A DNA stretch of 12,327 nucleotides, taken from the NCBI GenBank assembly GCA_030038885.1, contig JASHQY010000069.1, forward strand, positions 1-12,327, written 5' to 3'. How positions within the stretch are numbered: the stretch's first letter is position 1; each line of letters opens with the position of its first letter. The notes under the pieces were generated by a model. The model had not been told where the DNA came from, did no database searches, and saw only the letters and a list, made by a program, of their open reading frames with translations. Below, one piece after another: positions 6,373 through 12,327 of this stretch. This DNA is from Thermoplasmata archaeon (GTDB lineage Archaea; Thermoplasmatota; Thermoplasmata; Lutacidiplasmatales; UBA184). The translations under genes and the position numbers were made by a program.

Positions 6373-8049
6373 TCAGTCGGGCGGGAGCTCCTTGCTGATC
6401 AGCTCCACAGGCACGCCCCGGGACTTCTGGATCGCGTACGAGATGAAGTACGCGATGACCCCGATGACGAACACGATCGGCAGGAACAGCAGGTAGGAGT
6501 ACGGGTAGGGACCCGAGATCTCGAGGTATTGGATGGTCGACGCCGCGTAGCTCACGTACCAGGCCCCGAGCCAGGACGCGATCCCCACGATCGTCAGGAG
6601 GGGGACCCGCCCGATCCGCGCCTGAACGATCCGCGGGGCCTGGGCGAAGAGCTTCGGTCGGAGGAACGGAAAGAGCGCGCCGCCCAGGCAGACGATCCCG
6701 ACCGCGAGCCAGAACCCGAAGTTGGAGTAGGTCAGGTAGTCGAAGAGCGTCGTGTAGACCGCGAGCCACAGCGCGATCATCGCGGAGACGAAGAGCGTGA
6801 TCACCGCCACCCACGGGACCCCGCCGCCCGAGACCCGGGTGAAAAATCCGGGAAGGATGCGGTCGAACGACCACGAAAAGATGTTCCGCGTGGGGATGAT
6901 GAAGTAGATGAAGGCGAACCCGAAGAACGTGAGGACCAGCCCGAACGTCAGGAACGCCGCGAGGATCGGATCGGTCGTGAGGTACGCGGCGAGGAACAGC
7001 GGCGACGGGAGCGTGCTGAGGGAGATCGAATTCGTGACCGCCCCGTAGCTCACGCCGACGATGAAGTTCCGCCCGAAGGTGAAGTAGGTGGCCGCGTAAA
7101 GGGCCCCGATCAGGATCGCGAAGATCAGGGGAGCGCCGAAGATCGCCCACCCCTGGGTGCGGGTCGGGCTCCCGCGGATCTCGCCCGCAAAGTACGAGCT
7201 GTTCGCGTACCCGATGAAGCTCAGCATCGTGTAGACGACCCCGAGGAAGGTCCCTCCCAGCGTGATCGCATCGAGCGAAGCCCCGCTCGCGGCGAGGGCC
7301 GCGTAGCTCTGCGTCGCGGGGTTCGCGGCGTCCCAGTGGGCCGCGAAGGTTGCCTGCGACGTGGAGAGCATCATCGCCATCATGACGGCGTAGATGATCG
7401 CGGTCACGACGAAGATCGCGACCGTCGTGCGGAAGACCCACTTGGTCGGGAGCATGGCCAGGATCAGCACGAGGATCAGGACCGCGGCCCCGATCAGGAA
7501 GATGTGCAGGTTCGAGCTGATGAGCGTGGAGTACGAGTTGAACGGGCCCATGTTGCCGCCCGCGACCCCGTAGCTCGCGAACATCATCGGCAGGGCGACC
7601 GCGGTGACGTAGTAGGCGAACAGGCCCGCCCAGGAAATGAACACGACCGAGAAGAGCAGGTTCGTCCCGAGACCGATGCTCGGATGGAAGATCCGACCCA
7701 TGAACACATAGTCGCCTCCCGAGCGGGGCATCGCGCTCGAGAGCATCCAGTAGACGTAGCCGACCCCGACGTTGATCAGGACCCCGATCGCCACGGTCGT
7801 GACGAGGTTCGCGTTGGGGTATCCCGCGGACGCATAGACGATCCAGAAATAATTCACGATGATCCCCATCGCGACGAGGTTGGCGAAGAGCGCCGTGCGG
7901 GGACCGACCGTGCGCACCAAGCCGGACGACTTCCGCACGTAGAGGTCCGGCGAGCTGACCTCCCGCCGCACCGACTCCGCGACCGGCACGTTCACGACCA
8001 TCCCCGCCTGCTCGGTGCTCGTCGCGGCCGTCAACCCTGATTCCCCCAT
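6373..8049 (-). CDS. APC-superfamily amino acid permease
   Basis: Inner-membrane amino acid/polyamine transporter of 558 aa. A 50-residue soluble N-terminus (LYVRKSSGLVRTVGPR at 36-51) leads into the first helix, ANLVAMGIIVNYFWIVYASA (56-75). MPRSGGDYVFMGR (107-119) is the typical APC loop after helix 2. Hydrophobic spans then continue to the end, about 12-14 in total by eye. The substrate cannot be read from sequence. The gene diverges from a Cys/Met PLP enzyme and shares its promoter region, which makes a sulfur amino acid a reasonable guess. The ATG at 8049 has GAGG six bases upstream, and that site sits in the 3' arm of a perfect 11-bp inverted repeat, so translation may be controlled by a hairpin. 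It ends with a hairpin-T5 terminator. Confidence 0.92.
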   Translation of the reverse strand: MGESGLTAATSTEQAGMVVNVPVAESVRREVSSPDLYVRKSSGLVRTVGPRTALFANLVAMGIIVNYFWIVYASAGYPNANLVTTVAIGVLINVGVGYVYWMLSSAMPRSGGDYVFMGRIFHPSIGLGTNLLFSVVFISWAGLFAYYVTAVALPMMFASYGVAGGNMGPFNSYSTLISSNLHIFLIGAAVLILVLILAMLPTKWVFRTTVAIFVVTAIIYAVMMAMMLSTSQATFAAHWDAANPATQSYAALAASGASLDAITLGGTFLGVVYTMLSFIGYANSSYFAGEIRGSPTRTQGWAIFGAPLIFAILIGALYAATYFTFGRNFIVGVSYGAVTNSISLSTLPSPLFLAAYLTTDPILAAFLTFGLVLTFFGFAFIYFIIPTRNIFSWSFDRILPGFFTRVSGGGVPWVAVITLFVSAMIALWLAVYTTLFDYLTYSNFGFWLAVGIVCLGGALFPFLRPKLFAQAPRIVQARIGRVPLLTIVGIASWLGAWYVSYAASTIQYLEISGPYPYSYLLFLPIVFVIGVIAYFISYAIQKSRGVPVELISKELPPD

Positions 8050-8054
8050 TCACC

Positions 8055-8078
8055 GCCTCGCTCGCGGGCGAGCGAGGC
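8055..8078 (-). promoter_or_regulatory. Perfect 11-bp inverted repeat covering the permease ribosome-binding site
   Basis: On the minus strand GCCTCGCTCGC, then CC, then GCGAGCGAGGC. The 3' arm contains GAGG (8059-8056) at six-base spacing from the permease ATG. In RNA the 5' arm would pair with it and hide the site. The predicted transcript start (about 26 bases from the TATA box at 8102-8109) falls at the very beginning of the repeat, so the hairpin would form the 5' end of the mRNA. The same DNA could equally be an operator for a dimeric repressor. Confidence 0.65.
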
Positions 8079-8101
8079 CTTCGCACGCGACTTGCTGCCA
8101 C

Positions 8102-8109
8102 GTATTAAG
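8102..8109. promoter_or_regulatory. Symmetrical TATA-like box between permease and PLP enzyme
   Basis: GTATTAAG reads as CTTAATAC on the other strand, so one AT-rich box could serve both divergent genes. Start sites about 26 bases away would be near 8079 (minus) and 8131 (plus), giving leaders of about 28 nt and about 82 nt. It is the only AT-rich patch in this intergenic region. Confidence 0.55.
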
Positions 8110-8138
8110 CCCTCCGATTCGCGCTTCCCGCGGAGGGC
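8109..8138 (+). repeat. Inverted repeat at the predicted PLP-gene start site
   Basis: GCCCTCCG (8109-8116) and CGGAGGGC (8131-8138) are perfect 8-bp arms 14 bases apart. They begin directly at the TATA-like box and end over the predicted plus-strand start near 8131, a position that suits a repressor operator. A chance origin is possible in GC-rich DNA. Confidence 0.45.
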
Positions 8139-8182
8139 CGTTCCCTCGCTGCGTCCGATCCCCACGCGAACAGCTCATGTCC

Positions 8183-8201
8183 CCCGAGCGCTGCGCTCGG
8201 G
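8183..8201 (+). repeat. Perfect 9-bp palindrome before the PLP-enzyme start
   Basis: CCCGAGCGC and GCGCTCGGG flank a single T. The palindrome ends one base before the GCGAGG that precedes the ATG at 8213. It could be an operator or, in RNA, a 7-bp hairpin next to the ribosome-binding site. It lies between two possible ATG starts (8177 and 8213) and argues for the second. Confidence 0.5.
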
Positions 8202-8212
8202 CGAGGCCCCGA

Positions 8213-9352
8213 ATGCAGTGGGACACGCGGCTGATCCACGACGGACAGGGCCCGGATCCGCTCACCGGCGCGGTGAACGTCCCGGTCTACCTCACGTCCA
8301 CGTTCGCGGAGAGCGCCCCCGGTCGGGCGAAGGGGTACGTCTACTCCCGGACCGGCAACCCCACTCGGGCCGTCCTCGAACGCGTGCTCGGTCGGCTCGA
8401 GGGGGGCGCGGGCGCGCTCGCGTTCGGCTCCGGGCTCGCCGCGACGTCGGCGCTCTTGATGGCGTATCCGAGCGGGTCGCGGATCGTCGCGGGGGACGAC
8501 CTCTACGCCGGGACCTGGCGACTGTTGCAGGTCGCGCGCTCGCACGGAGTCCGGGTGGACTTCATCGACACGTCGGACCTCGCGAACGTCCGGACGGCGC
8601 TCGCCGAGAGCCCGCGCGCGGACCTGCTCTATCTCGAGACCCCGACCAACCCGCTCCTGAAGGTGACCGACCTCCGGGGAGCGATCGCCCTCGCCCGGGC
8701 CCGACGGACGCGGGTCGCGGTCGACAACACGTTCGCGTCCCCGGTCCTCCAACGTCCGCTCGAGCACGGGGCGGACGTGGTCGTCCACTCCACGACGAAG
8801 TACCTCGGCGGCCACAGCGACCTGATCGGCGGGGCGCTCGTCTTCCGCTCGCGCGCGCTGCTCGAGAAGTACCGCTGGTACCAGAACACGCAGGGCGGCG
8901 TTCCCGGACCGCTCGACTGCTTCCTCGTGCTGCGGGGGATCCACACGATGGGGCTTCGGGTCCGCGCGCACTGCGCGAACGCGCGGAGGGTCGCGGCGTT
9001 CCTGGCGGGCCATCCCCGGATCGTCCGGACCCTGTATCCCGGGCTCGCCGACCACCCGGGCCACGCGGTCGCGCGGCGCCAGATGGACGATTTCGGCGGG
9101 ATGGTCTCGGCCGAGGTCCGCGGCGGGCTCGGGGCGGCGACCCGGGTCGTCCGCCGCCTCAAGGTCTTCACGCTCGCGGAGAGCCTCGGCGGCGTGGAGT
9201 CGCTCGTGAACGTGCCCGCGCGCATGACCCACCGGTCGGTGCCGGCCGAACTGCGCGCGCGGCAGGGCATCCGGGACGGACTGCTGCGCTTCAGCGTCGG
9301 GATCGAGAACGCGGACGACCTGATCGCCGACCTTCGCCAGGCCCTCGCGTAG
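8213..9352 (+). CDS. Cys/Met metabolism PLP enzyme (cystathionine gamma-synthase/gamma-lyase family)
   Basis: Cytosolic PLP enzyme of 379 aa acting on sulfur amino acids by gamma- or beta-elimination or replacement. YSRTGNPTR at 44-52 holds the phosphate-binding Tyr and Arg from the neighbouring subunit, FGSGLAATSA at 71-80 binds the cofactor phosphate, LETPTNPL at 141-148 and DNTFASP at 171-177 (Asp171) hold the pyridine ring, and HSTTKYLGGHSD at 192-203 contains the Schiff-base Lys196. LAESLGGVESL and PARMTH near 321-340 are the family's substrate-side motif. Cystathionine synthase, cystathionine lyase, methionine lyase and O-acetylhomoserine sulfhydrylase cannot be separated from this alone. 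The ATG at 8213 is preferred: MQWDTRLIHDGQ matches the usual N-terminus and GAGG lies six bases upstream. In-frame starts at 8177 and 8015 would cross the palindrome or the divergent promoter. Confidence 0.93.
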   Translation: MQWDTRLIHDGQGPDPLTGAVNVPVYLTSTFAESAPGRAKGYVYSRTGNPTRAVLERVLGRLEGGAGALAFGSGLAATSALLMAYPSGSRIVAGDDLYAGTWRLLQVARSHGVRVDFIDTSDLANVRTALAESPRADLLYLETPTNPLLKVTDLRGAIALARARRTRVAVDNTFASPVLQRPLEHGADVVVHSTTKYLGGHSDLIGGALVFRSRALLEKYRWYQNTQGGVPGPLDCFLVLRGIHTMGLRVRAHCANARRVAAFLAGHPRIVRTLYPGLADHPGHAVARRQMDDFGGMVSAEVRGGLGAATRVVRRLKVFTLAESLGGVESLVNVPARMTHRSVPAELRARQGIRDGLLRFSVGIENADDLIADLRQALA

Positions 9353-9369
9353 GCGCCGCTCGACACCGA

Positions 9370-9376
9370 GATATAC
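9370..9376 (+). promoter_or_regulatory. TATA box of the cupin gene, with a small inverted repeat
   Basis: GATATAC lies about 24 bases before the ATG at 9397, the leaderless spacing. Between box and start, GGCCG (9382-9386) and CGGCC (9392-9396) are inverted around TCATT and end at the ATG, a possible small operator. No Shine-Dalgarno is present. Confidence 0.6.
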
Positions 9377-9396
9377 GGAGCGGCCGTCATTCGGCC

Positions 9397-9753
9397 ATGC
9401 CGCTGTGGGAAGAGAAGAGCGAGGCGTGGCACGAGGTCCAACCCGGGGTCCGACGTCGGATCCTGGCGCACGATCCCGGCGTGATGATGGTCCTCTATCG
9501 CATCGCCCCGGGCAGCCGCTTCGCGATGCACTCGCACCCGCACGTGCAGTCCGGGACCGTGCTCGAGGGCGGCGGCCGGTTCCAGGTCGGCCCGGAGACC
9601 TGGACGCTCCGGGTCGGCTCGTCGTACACCGTGCCGTCGAACGTGCCGCACGAGCTGCTCTCGGACCCGGTCGTCCCGACCGTGGTGCTCGACGTGTTCA
9701 CGCCGCGTCGCGAGGAGTTCCTCGCCGAGACCGTCCGGCCCGACCGGGCCTGA
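9397..9753 (+). CDS. Small single-domain cupin protein
   Basis: A 118-aa protein with one cupin beta-barrel; enzyme or small-molecule sensor, function unknown. Cupin motif 1 is GSRFAMHSHPHVQSGTVLEG, with two His in HSH and a Gln three residues after the PH, but Val where many relatives (HSHPHEQ) have the metal-binding Glu. Motif 2 is YTVPSNVPHELLS with the usual His. A His3-type metal site is still possible. The ATG is fixed by a TATA box 24 bases upstream, and MPLWEEKSEAWHEVQPGVRRRI gives a complete N-terminal strand. It follows the PLP enzyme by 44 bases but has its own promoter. Its stop lies 6 bases from that of the convergent SDR gene. Many such proteins act in sugar, aromatic or amino-acid catabolism; nothing here decides between them. 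Confidence 0.85.
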   Translation: MPLWEEKSEAWHEVQPGVRRRILAHDPGVMMVLYRIAPGSRFAMHSHPHVQSGTVLEGGGRFQVGPETWTLRVGSSYTVPSNVPHELLSDPVVPTVVLDVFTPRREEFLAETVRPDRA

Positions 9754-9755
9754 GG

Positions 9756-9768
9756 CGGCTCAGCCGAC
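9756..9768. repeat. Palindromic 13-mer across a convergent gene junction (copy 2)
   Basis: CGGCTCAGCCGAC, identical to 5288-5300, again covers the stop codon of the minus-strand gene, with the plus-strand stop the same 6 bases away. Here a second symmetry is added: CTGAG (9750-9754) and CTCAG (9759-9763), which include both stop codons. Confidence 0.45.
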
Positions 9769-10554
9769 CGAGCGCAGGATGCCGCCGTCGACCGGCAGGA
9801 GCGCGCCCGAGACGTAGCTCGAGAGGTCGCTCCCGAGGAAGACCACCGCCCGGCCGAGCTCCTCGGGGGTCCCGATCCGTCCGAGCGGGATCTCGCGCTC
9901 GATCCCCCGAAGGATCTCCTCCGGCGACGTTCCCTGGCGACGGGCCGCATCCCGCACGACCTCGTCGATCCGGGCGGTGCGGATGTACCCGGGCAGGATC
10001 CCGTTGACGCGGATGCCGCGCGGTCCGAGCTCCCGCGCGAGCGTGCGCACGAGCCCCGCGATCGCGATCCGGCAGACGTTCGAGGTCGCCAGGTTCGGGA
10101 TCGGCTCGCGGATCGCGAACGACGCGAGGAACACCATCCGACCGGCGCTCCCACCGGAGAGCATCGCCTCGGCGGCCTTGCGGGCGAGGTACGAGGGGCT
10201 CACCACGAGCAGCGACGCGGCGCGCGCCCAGTCCTCGTACCCCTGCTCCATGAAGACGCCCGGATGCGGGGAGCCCGTGACGTACGCGAGCGTGTCGAGG
10301 CCGCCGAGGTGATCGAGCGTTTCCGGGAGCAGCCGATCCAGCTCGTCCGGGCGCGTCAGGTCCGCGACCACCCCGTGGACCTCCCCGAGGCGCTCGAGCC
10401 GCCGCACCGCGGCGGTGAGCCGGTCCGCGTTCGAGGAGTTCACGACCACCCGGGCGCCCTCTCCGAGGAACGCCTGCGCGGCGCCGTAGCCGATCCCCTG
10501 GCTCGCGGCGGTCACGAGCACCCGCGCCCCGCGCAGGCCCGAGGCGAGCGGCAC
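9760..10554 (-). CDS. Atypical SDR-family oxidoreductase lacking the Tyr-Lys pair
   Basis: Short-chain dehydrogenase/reductase fold of 264 aa. The Rossmann entry LVTAASQGIGYG (13-24) replaces the usual TGxxxGIG, ADLTRPD (64-70) follows the fourth strand, YVTGSPHPG (91-99) stands where NNAG is normal, and GIRVNGILPGYIRT (180-193) and LLPVDGG (252-258) complete the fold. The catalytic YxxxK is replaced by SNVCR (158-162), leaving only the Ser near 145. This fits the BKR-like SDR-like subgroup I recall for Aeropyrum APE0912, in which the catalytic set is imperfect. It may use another mechanism or be a binding protein. The GTG at 10554 is chosen because it lies 8 bases after the upstream gene's stop, with AGGGGGA just before it. 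The two genes are surely cotranscribed. Confidence 0.85.
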   Translation of the reverse strand: MPLASGLRGARVLVTAASQGIGYGAAQAFLGEGARVVVNSSNADRLTAAVRRLERLGEVHGVVADLTRPDELDRLLPETLDHLGGLDTLAYVTGSPHPGVFMEQGYEDWARAASLLVVSPSYLARKAAEAMLSGGSAGRMVFLASFAIREPIPNLATSNVCRIAIAGLVRTLARELGPRGIRVNGILPGYIRTARIDEVVRDAARRQGTSPEEILRGIEREIPLGRIGTPEELGRAVVFLGSDLSSYVSGALLPVDGGILRSVG

Positions 10555-10562
10555 GCGTCCCC

Positions 10563-11225
10563 CTAGCCCTCGATCGCGAAGACCCGGGCCATCGCGCCGC
10601 TCGCCCCGGCGATCTTGAGGGGGCCGGCGACGAGGAGGTACTCGGTGCCCTCGGAGAGCTGGTCCAGGTGGTCGAGGGCTTCGAGGATCCATATTCCCTG
10701 GCCCAGGAGGACCTTGTGAGCCTCGAATTTCGCGTTGGCGAACGGGTCGATGCCGAGCGTGTCGGTCCCGACCCCACGGACCGAGCGCTGGACGAGCCAT
10801 TGCGCGGCCGCCGGGTCGAGTCCGGGGAAGTCGTAGAGATACTCCCGGGTCGCGGCCCGCTTCCGGCTCCAATCGGTCCGCAGCAGGACGAAGTCGGGGC
10901 GCCCCTTCTTCGGCCAGTGCTTCTCGAGCGACTTCGCGTGGAGCAACGTCCCGTCCGCTTCGGTGCGAAGGTCGAGGACGGCCGCGGTCCCGACCAACTG
11001 GGACGGCGGGATGCGGTCGACCGTCACGCCGTCCTCGAGGAAGTGGTACGGGGCGTCCATGTGCGTCCCCGTGTGCGTGGTGCACGCCACCCGTTCGACC
11101 GCGTAGCCGTCCCGGGCGACGATCCCCACCGGCTCGAACACCGGGAGCGGGGCCGTCGGCCAGACGGGCATGTGGGTCTCGAGCAGTGCGGTCAGGTCAT
11201 GGACGCGGCGAGTGGTCGGGGGCAT
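10563..11225 (-). CDS. Cyclase/kynurenine formamidase-like metal-dependent hydrolase
   Basis: Metal-dependent amidase or cyclase of 220 aa in the PF04199 family (kynurenine formamidase, isatin hydrolase and relatives). The signature HTGTHMDAPYHF sits at 51-62, with His51, His55 and Asp57 as metal ligands. GVGTDTLGID (151-160) and the His170 of FEAHKVLLG are the second conserved block, followed by LEALDHLDQL. Length is typical of the family. The ATG at 11225 is well placed: VHDLTALLETHMPVWP is the normal family N-terminus, and a TATA-like AGTAGTAC lies about 25 bases upstream. The SDR follows 8 bases later, so the pair probably works in one pathway, perhaps hydrolysis of an N-acyl or cyclic amide followed by a redox step. 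The real substrate is unknown and formamidase activity is not claimed. Confidence 0.88.
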   Translation of the reverse strand: MPPTTRRVHDLTALLETHMPVWPTAPLPVFEPVGIVARDGYAVERVACTTHTGTHMDAPYHFLEDGVTVDRIPPSQLVGTAAVLDLRTEADGTLLHAKSLEKHWPKKGRPDFVLLRTDWSRKRAATREYLYDFPGLDPAAAQWLVQRSVRGVGTDTLGIDPFANAKFEAHKVLLGQGIWILEALDHLDQLSEGTEYLLVAGPLKIAGASGAMARVFAIEG

Positions 11226-11245
11226 GCGCCCGCGAGCCTCCCGGG

Positions 11246-11253
11246 GTACTACT
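11246..11253 (-). promoter_or_regulatory. TATA-like box of the cyclase-SDR operon
   Basis: On the minus strand AGTAGTAC is centred about 25 bases before the ATG at 11225. It is preceded by the purine-rich GGAAAAGG (11261-11254), which resembles a BRE. The spacing implies a leaderless transcript. The match to a consensus TATA box is weak. Confidence 0.42.
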
Positions 11254-11297
11254 CCTTTTCCGGTGAACCATAGGCGATCGAGGGGCGGTCGCGACGA

Positions 11298-11422
11298 CTC
11301 CGCTTCCGGTTCGGGCGGCGCGCGAGCCGCCGGAGGCGTCCGAGAGTGCGGCCTGGGCCAGGGCCCAGCGTCGGACGCCCGTGCCCCGTCCGGCCTCTCG
11401 GATCGGACCGGGACGGACCGGG
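11298..11422. other. Structured intergenic region between aminotransferase and cyclase
   Basis: No gene is seen in the 223 bases from 11226 to 11448. Two hairpins lie side by side. The first has GGCGGC (11314-11319) with GCCGCC (11326-11331), with CTCCG (11298-11302) and CGGAG (11331-11335) as a possible outer stem. The second has an outer 9-bp stem, GGCGTCCGA (11335-11343) with TCGGACGCC (11371-11379), enclosing CTGGGCC (11353-11359) with GGCCCAG (11362-11368). A tandem CGGACCGGG repeat follows at 11404-11412 and 11414-11422. These could terminate the aminotransferase transcript or form a small structured RNA. No T tract follows. Confidence 0.4.
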
Positions 11423-11448
11423 CCCGACCGTGAGGTCGACGTCGCGGG

Positions 11449-12327
11449 TCAGGCGGCCGGGGACGATGGCGAGCGGACGACCGCGCCGGGGGACGACCGC
11501 GGAAGTGACGCGGCGCGCGCGAGGAACCGCTCAAGACGGTCGACGCCCTCGTCCAGCGCGTCGACCGGGGAGGAGTAGGAGATCCGGAGATGGTGCTCCC
11601 CGTGGGGACCGAACGCGACCCCCGGAACGACCGCCAGCTTCTCCTCCGCGAGCAGCCGGGAGCAGAACTCGATCGAGGGCAGCTCGGGATCGTAGCGCGG
11701 GAAGACGTAGAACGCCCCCTCGGGCCGCGGGGTCGATAGGCCCCGCACGCGGGAGAGTCGCTCGAGGAGGTGGTCGCGCCGCGCGCGGAACGTCGCGCGG
11801 AACCGCGCCTCGTCGGCGGCCGAGTTCTCGAGCGCCCAGACGCAGGCCCGCTGGATGAACGGAGGGAGGCAGGTGAGGGTGTGCTCCATGACCTTGACGA
11901 GGCGCTCGCGAATCGCCGGAGGGGCCACCGCGTACCCGGCCCGCCAGCCGGTCATCGCGTAGAGCTTCGAGAAGCTCCCGACCGTGACCACCGGGGTCTG
12001 CGGGTCGGCGAGGCGCGCGGGACTCACGTGCCGGCCCTCGTAGATCAGCGACTCGTAGGTCTCGTCGCTGACGACCGTCAGGTGATGCTCTCGGGCGATC
12101 TCGAGCGCCGCGCGGACCTCGGACTCCCGCAGCACGCGCCCCGTCGGGTTCGCCGGCGAGACGAGGATCAACAGGCGCGAGCGGGGCGTGATCGCGGCGC
12201 GGAGAGCCTCTGCGTCCAAGGCGAAATCCGGCCGCAACGGGACGTACACCGGACGGCCCCCGGCGAGCTGCACCGGCTGCTCGAACAGGTACGTCGGATC
12301 GGGCAGCAGCACCTCATCGCCCGGCGC
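11449..12327 (-). CDS. Class I/II PLP aminotransferase (partial, N-terminus beyond window)
   Basis: Fold-type I aminotransferase of the aspartate aminotransferase family, cytosolic. 292 residues are visible and roughly the first 95 are missing past the window edge. In visible numbering, VSPANPTGR at 56-64 has the cofactor Asn60, SDETYESLIYEG at 87-98 has Asp88 and Tyr91, VGSFSKLYAMTGWRAGY at 116-132 has the Schiff-base Lys121 and phosphate-binding Arg129, and LRISYS at 247-252 has the substrate-carboxylate Arg248. APGDEVLLPDPTY at the edge shows that the GTG at 12312 is internal, not a start. The C-terminus has an extra Ser/Pro/Ala-rich tail of about 20 residues after the last helix. Amino-acid specificity cannot be read. 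The same-strand cyclase-SDR pair follows after 223 bases and probably has its own promoter. Confidence 0.93.
   Translation of the reverse strand, partial: APGDEVLLPDPTYLFEQPVQLAGGRPVYVPLRPDFALDAEALRAAITPRSRLLILVSPANPTGRVLRESEVRAALEIAREHHLTVVSDETYESLIYEGRHVSPARLADPQTPVVTVGSFSKLYAMTGWRAGYAVAPPAIRERLVKVMEHTLTCLPPFIQRACVWALENSAADEARFRATFRARRDHLLERLSRVRGLSTPRPEGAFYVFPRYDPELPSIEFCSRLLAEEKLAVVPGVAFGPHGEHHLRISYSSPVDALDEGVDRLERFLARAASLPRSSPGAVVRSPSSPAA

Noticed and set aside
5917..8040. 707-codon plus-strand open frame opposite the nucleotidyltransferase gene and permease
   Set aside because: Spans two real opposite-strand genes and their terminator; charged low-complexity translation and no domain.
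6299..8101. 600-codon minus-strand frame shifted against the permease
   Set aside because: Same strand but a different frame from the clear APC permease; His/Arg/Asp-rich with no motifs.
8015..8212. Longer N-terminus for the PLP enzyme beginning at 8015 or 8177
   Set aside because: Would run through the divergent TATA box and palindromes and into the permease coding end; no homology before MQWDTRLIH, and GAGG fits the ATG at 8213.
10555..11085. Long upstream extension of the SDR frame
   Set aside because: Overlaps the cyclase gene completely in another frame; the Rossmann fold begins just after the GTG at 10554.
11226..11534. Upstream extension of the cyclase frame
   Set aside because: Runs through the hairpin-rich intergenic region and into the aminotransferase end; Arg/Pro/Ser-rich and unlike the family N-terminus.
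11449..12312. Aminotransferase starting at the GTG at 12312
   Set aside because: The frame continues to the window edge with APGDE, a conserved part of the family, and about 95 N-terminal residues are missing.
1..12327. CRISPR array, insertion sequence or integrated element
   Set aside because: No spaced direct repeats of CRISPR type, no transposase or integrase, and no terminal inverted repeats were seen; the intron-bearing tRNA has no duplicated 3' end that would mark an attachment site.

Overview
The window is high-GC archaeal chromosome (roughly two-thirds G+C or more by eye). The archaeal evidence is a group II chaperonin (thermosome) with a GGM-rich tail, a tRNA with no encoded CCA and a bulge-helix-bulge intron, an archaeal-type cis-prenyltransferase, and TATA-like boxes about 25 bases upstream of several start codons (leaderless transcripts). 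The non-halophilic protein composition, high GC and leaderless genes suggest a high-GC Thermoplasmatota-like lineage. That placement is inference.

Layout. 2-107: tRNA-Asp(GUC) with a 33-nt intron in the T-loop. 180-998 (+): polyprenyl diphosphate synthase, overlapping tail-to-tail with a minus-strand MFS transporter (958-2166) whose N-terminus is broken or uses an odd start. About 2276-2520: divergent control region leading into the thermosome (2521-4206, +). 4329-5285 (+): metallophosphoesterase, convergent with a nucleotidyltransferase-fold protein (5292-6323, -), which follows an APC-family amino acid permease (6373-8049, -). The permease and a Cys/Met-metabolism PLP enzyme (8213-9352, +) diverge from a 163-bp region containing one symmetrical TATA-like box and three perfect inverted repeats. 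9397-9753 (+): leaderless small cupin, convergent with an atypical SDR (9760-10554, -). The SDR follows a cyclase/kynurenine-formamidase-like hydrolase (10563-11225, -) in a two-gene operon. 11449-12327 (-): class I aminotransferase cut by the window edge, separated from the hydrolase by a 223-bp region with nested hairpins.

Gene relationships. The left half is housekeeping: tRNA, lipid carrier for glycosylation, protein folding. The right half looks like amino-acid uptake and catabolism: permease, sulfur-amino-acid lyase/synthase, aminotransferase, amidohydrolase-like cyclase, SDR. No mobile element, CRISPR array or obvious defence island is visible. The most notable signals are the tRNA intron at position 59/60, the palindrome-rich divergent promoter in which a perfect 11-bp hairpin would cover the permease ribosome-binding site, the SDR lacking its catalytic Tyr and Lys, and an identical palindromic 13-mer at two separate convergent gene junctions.
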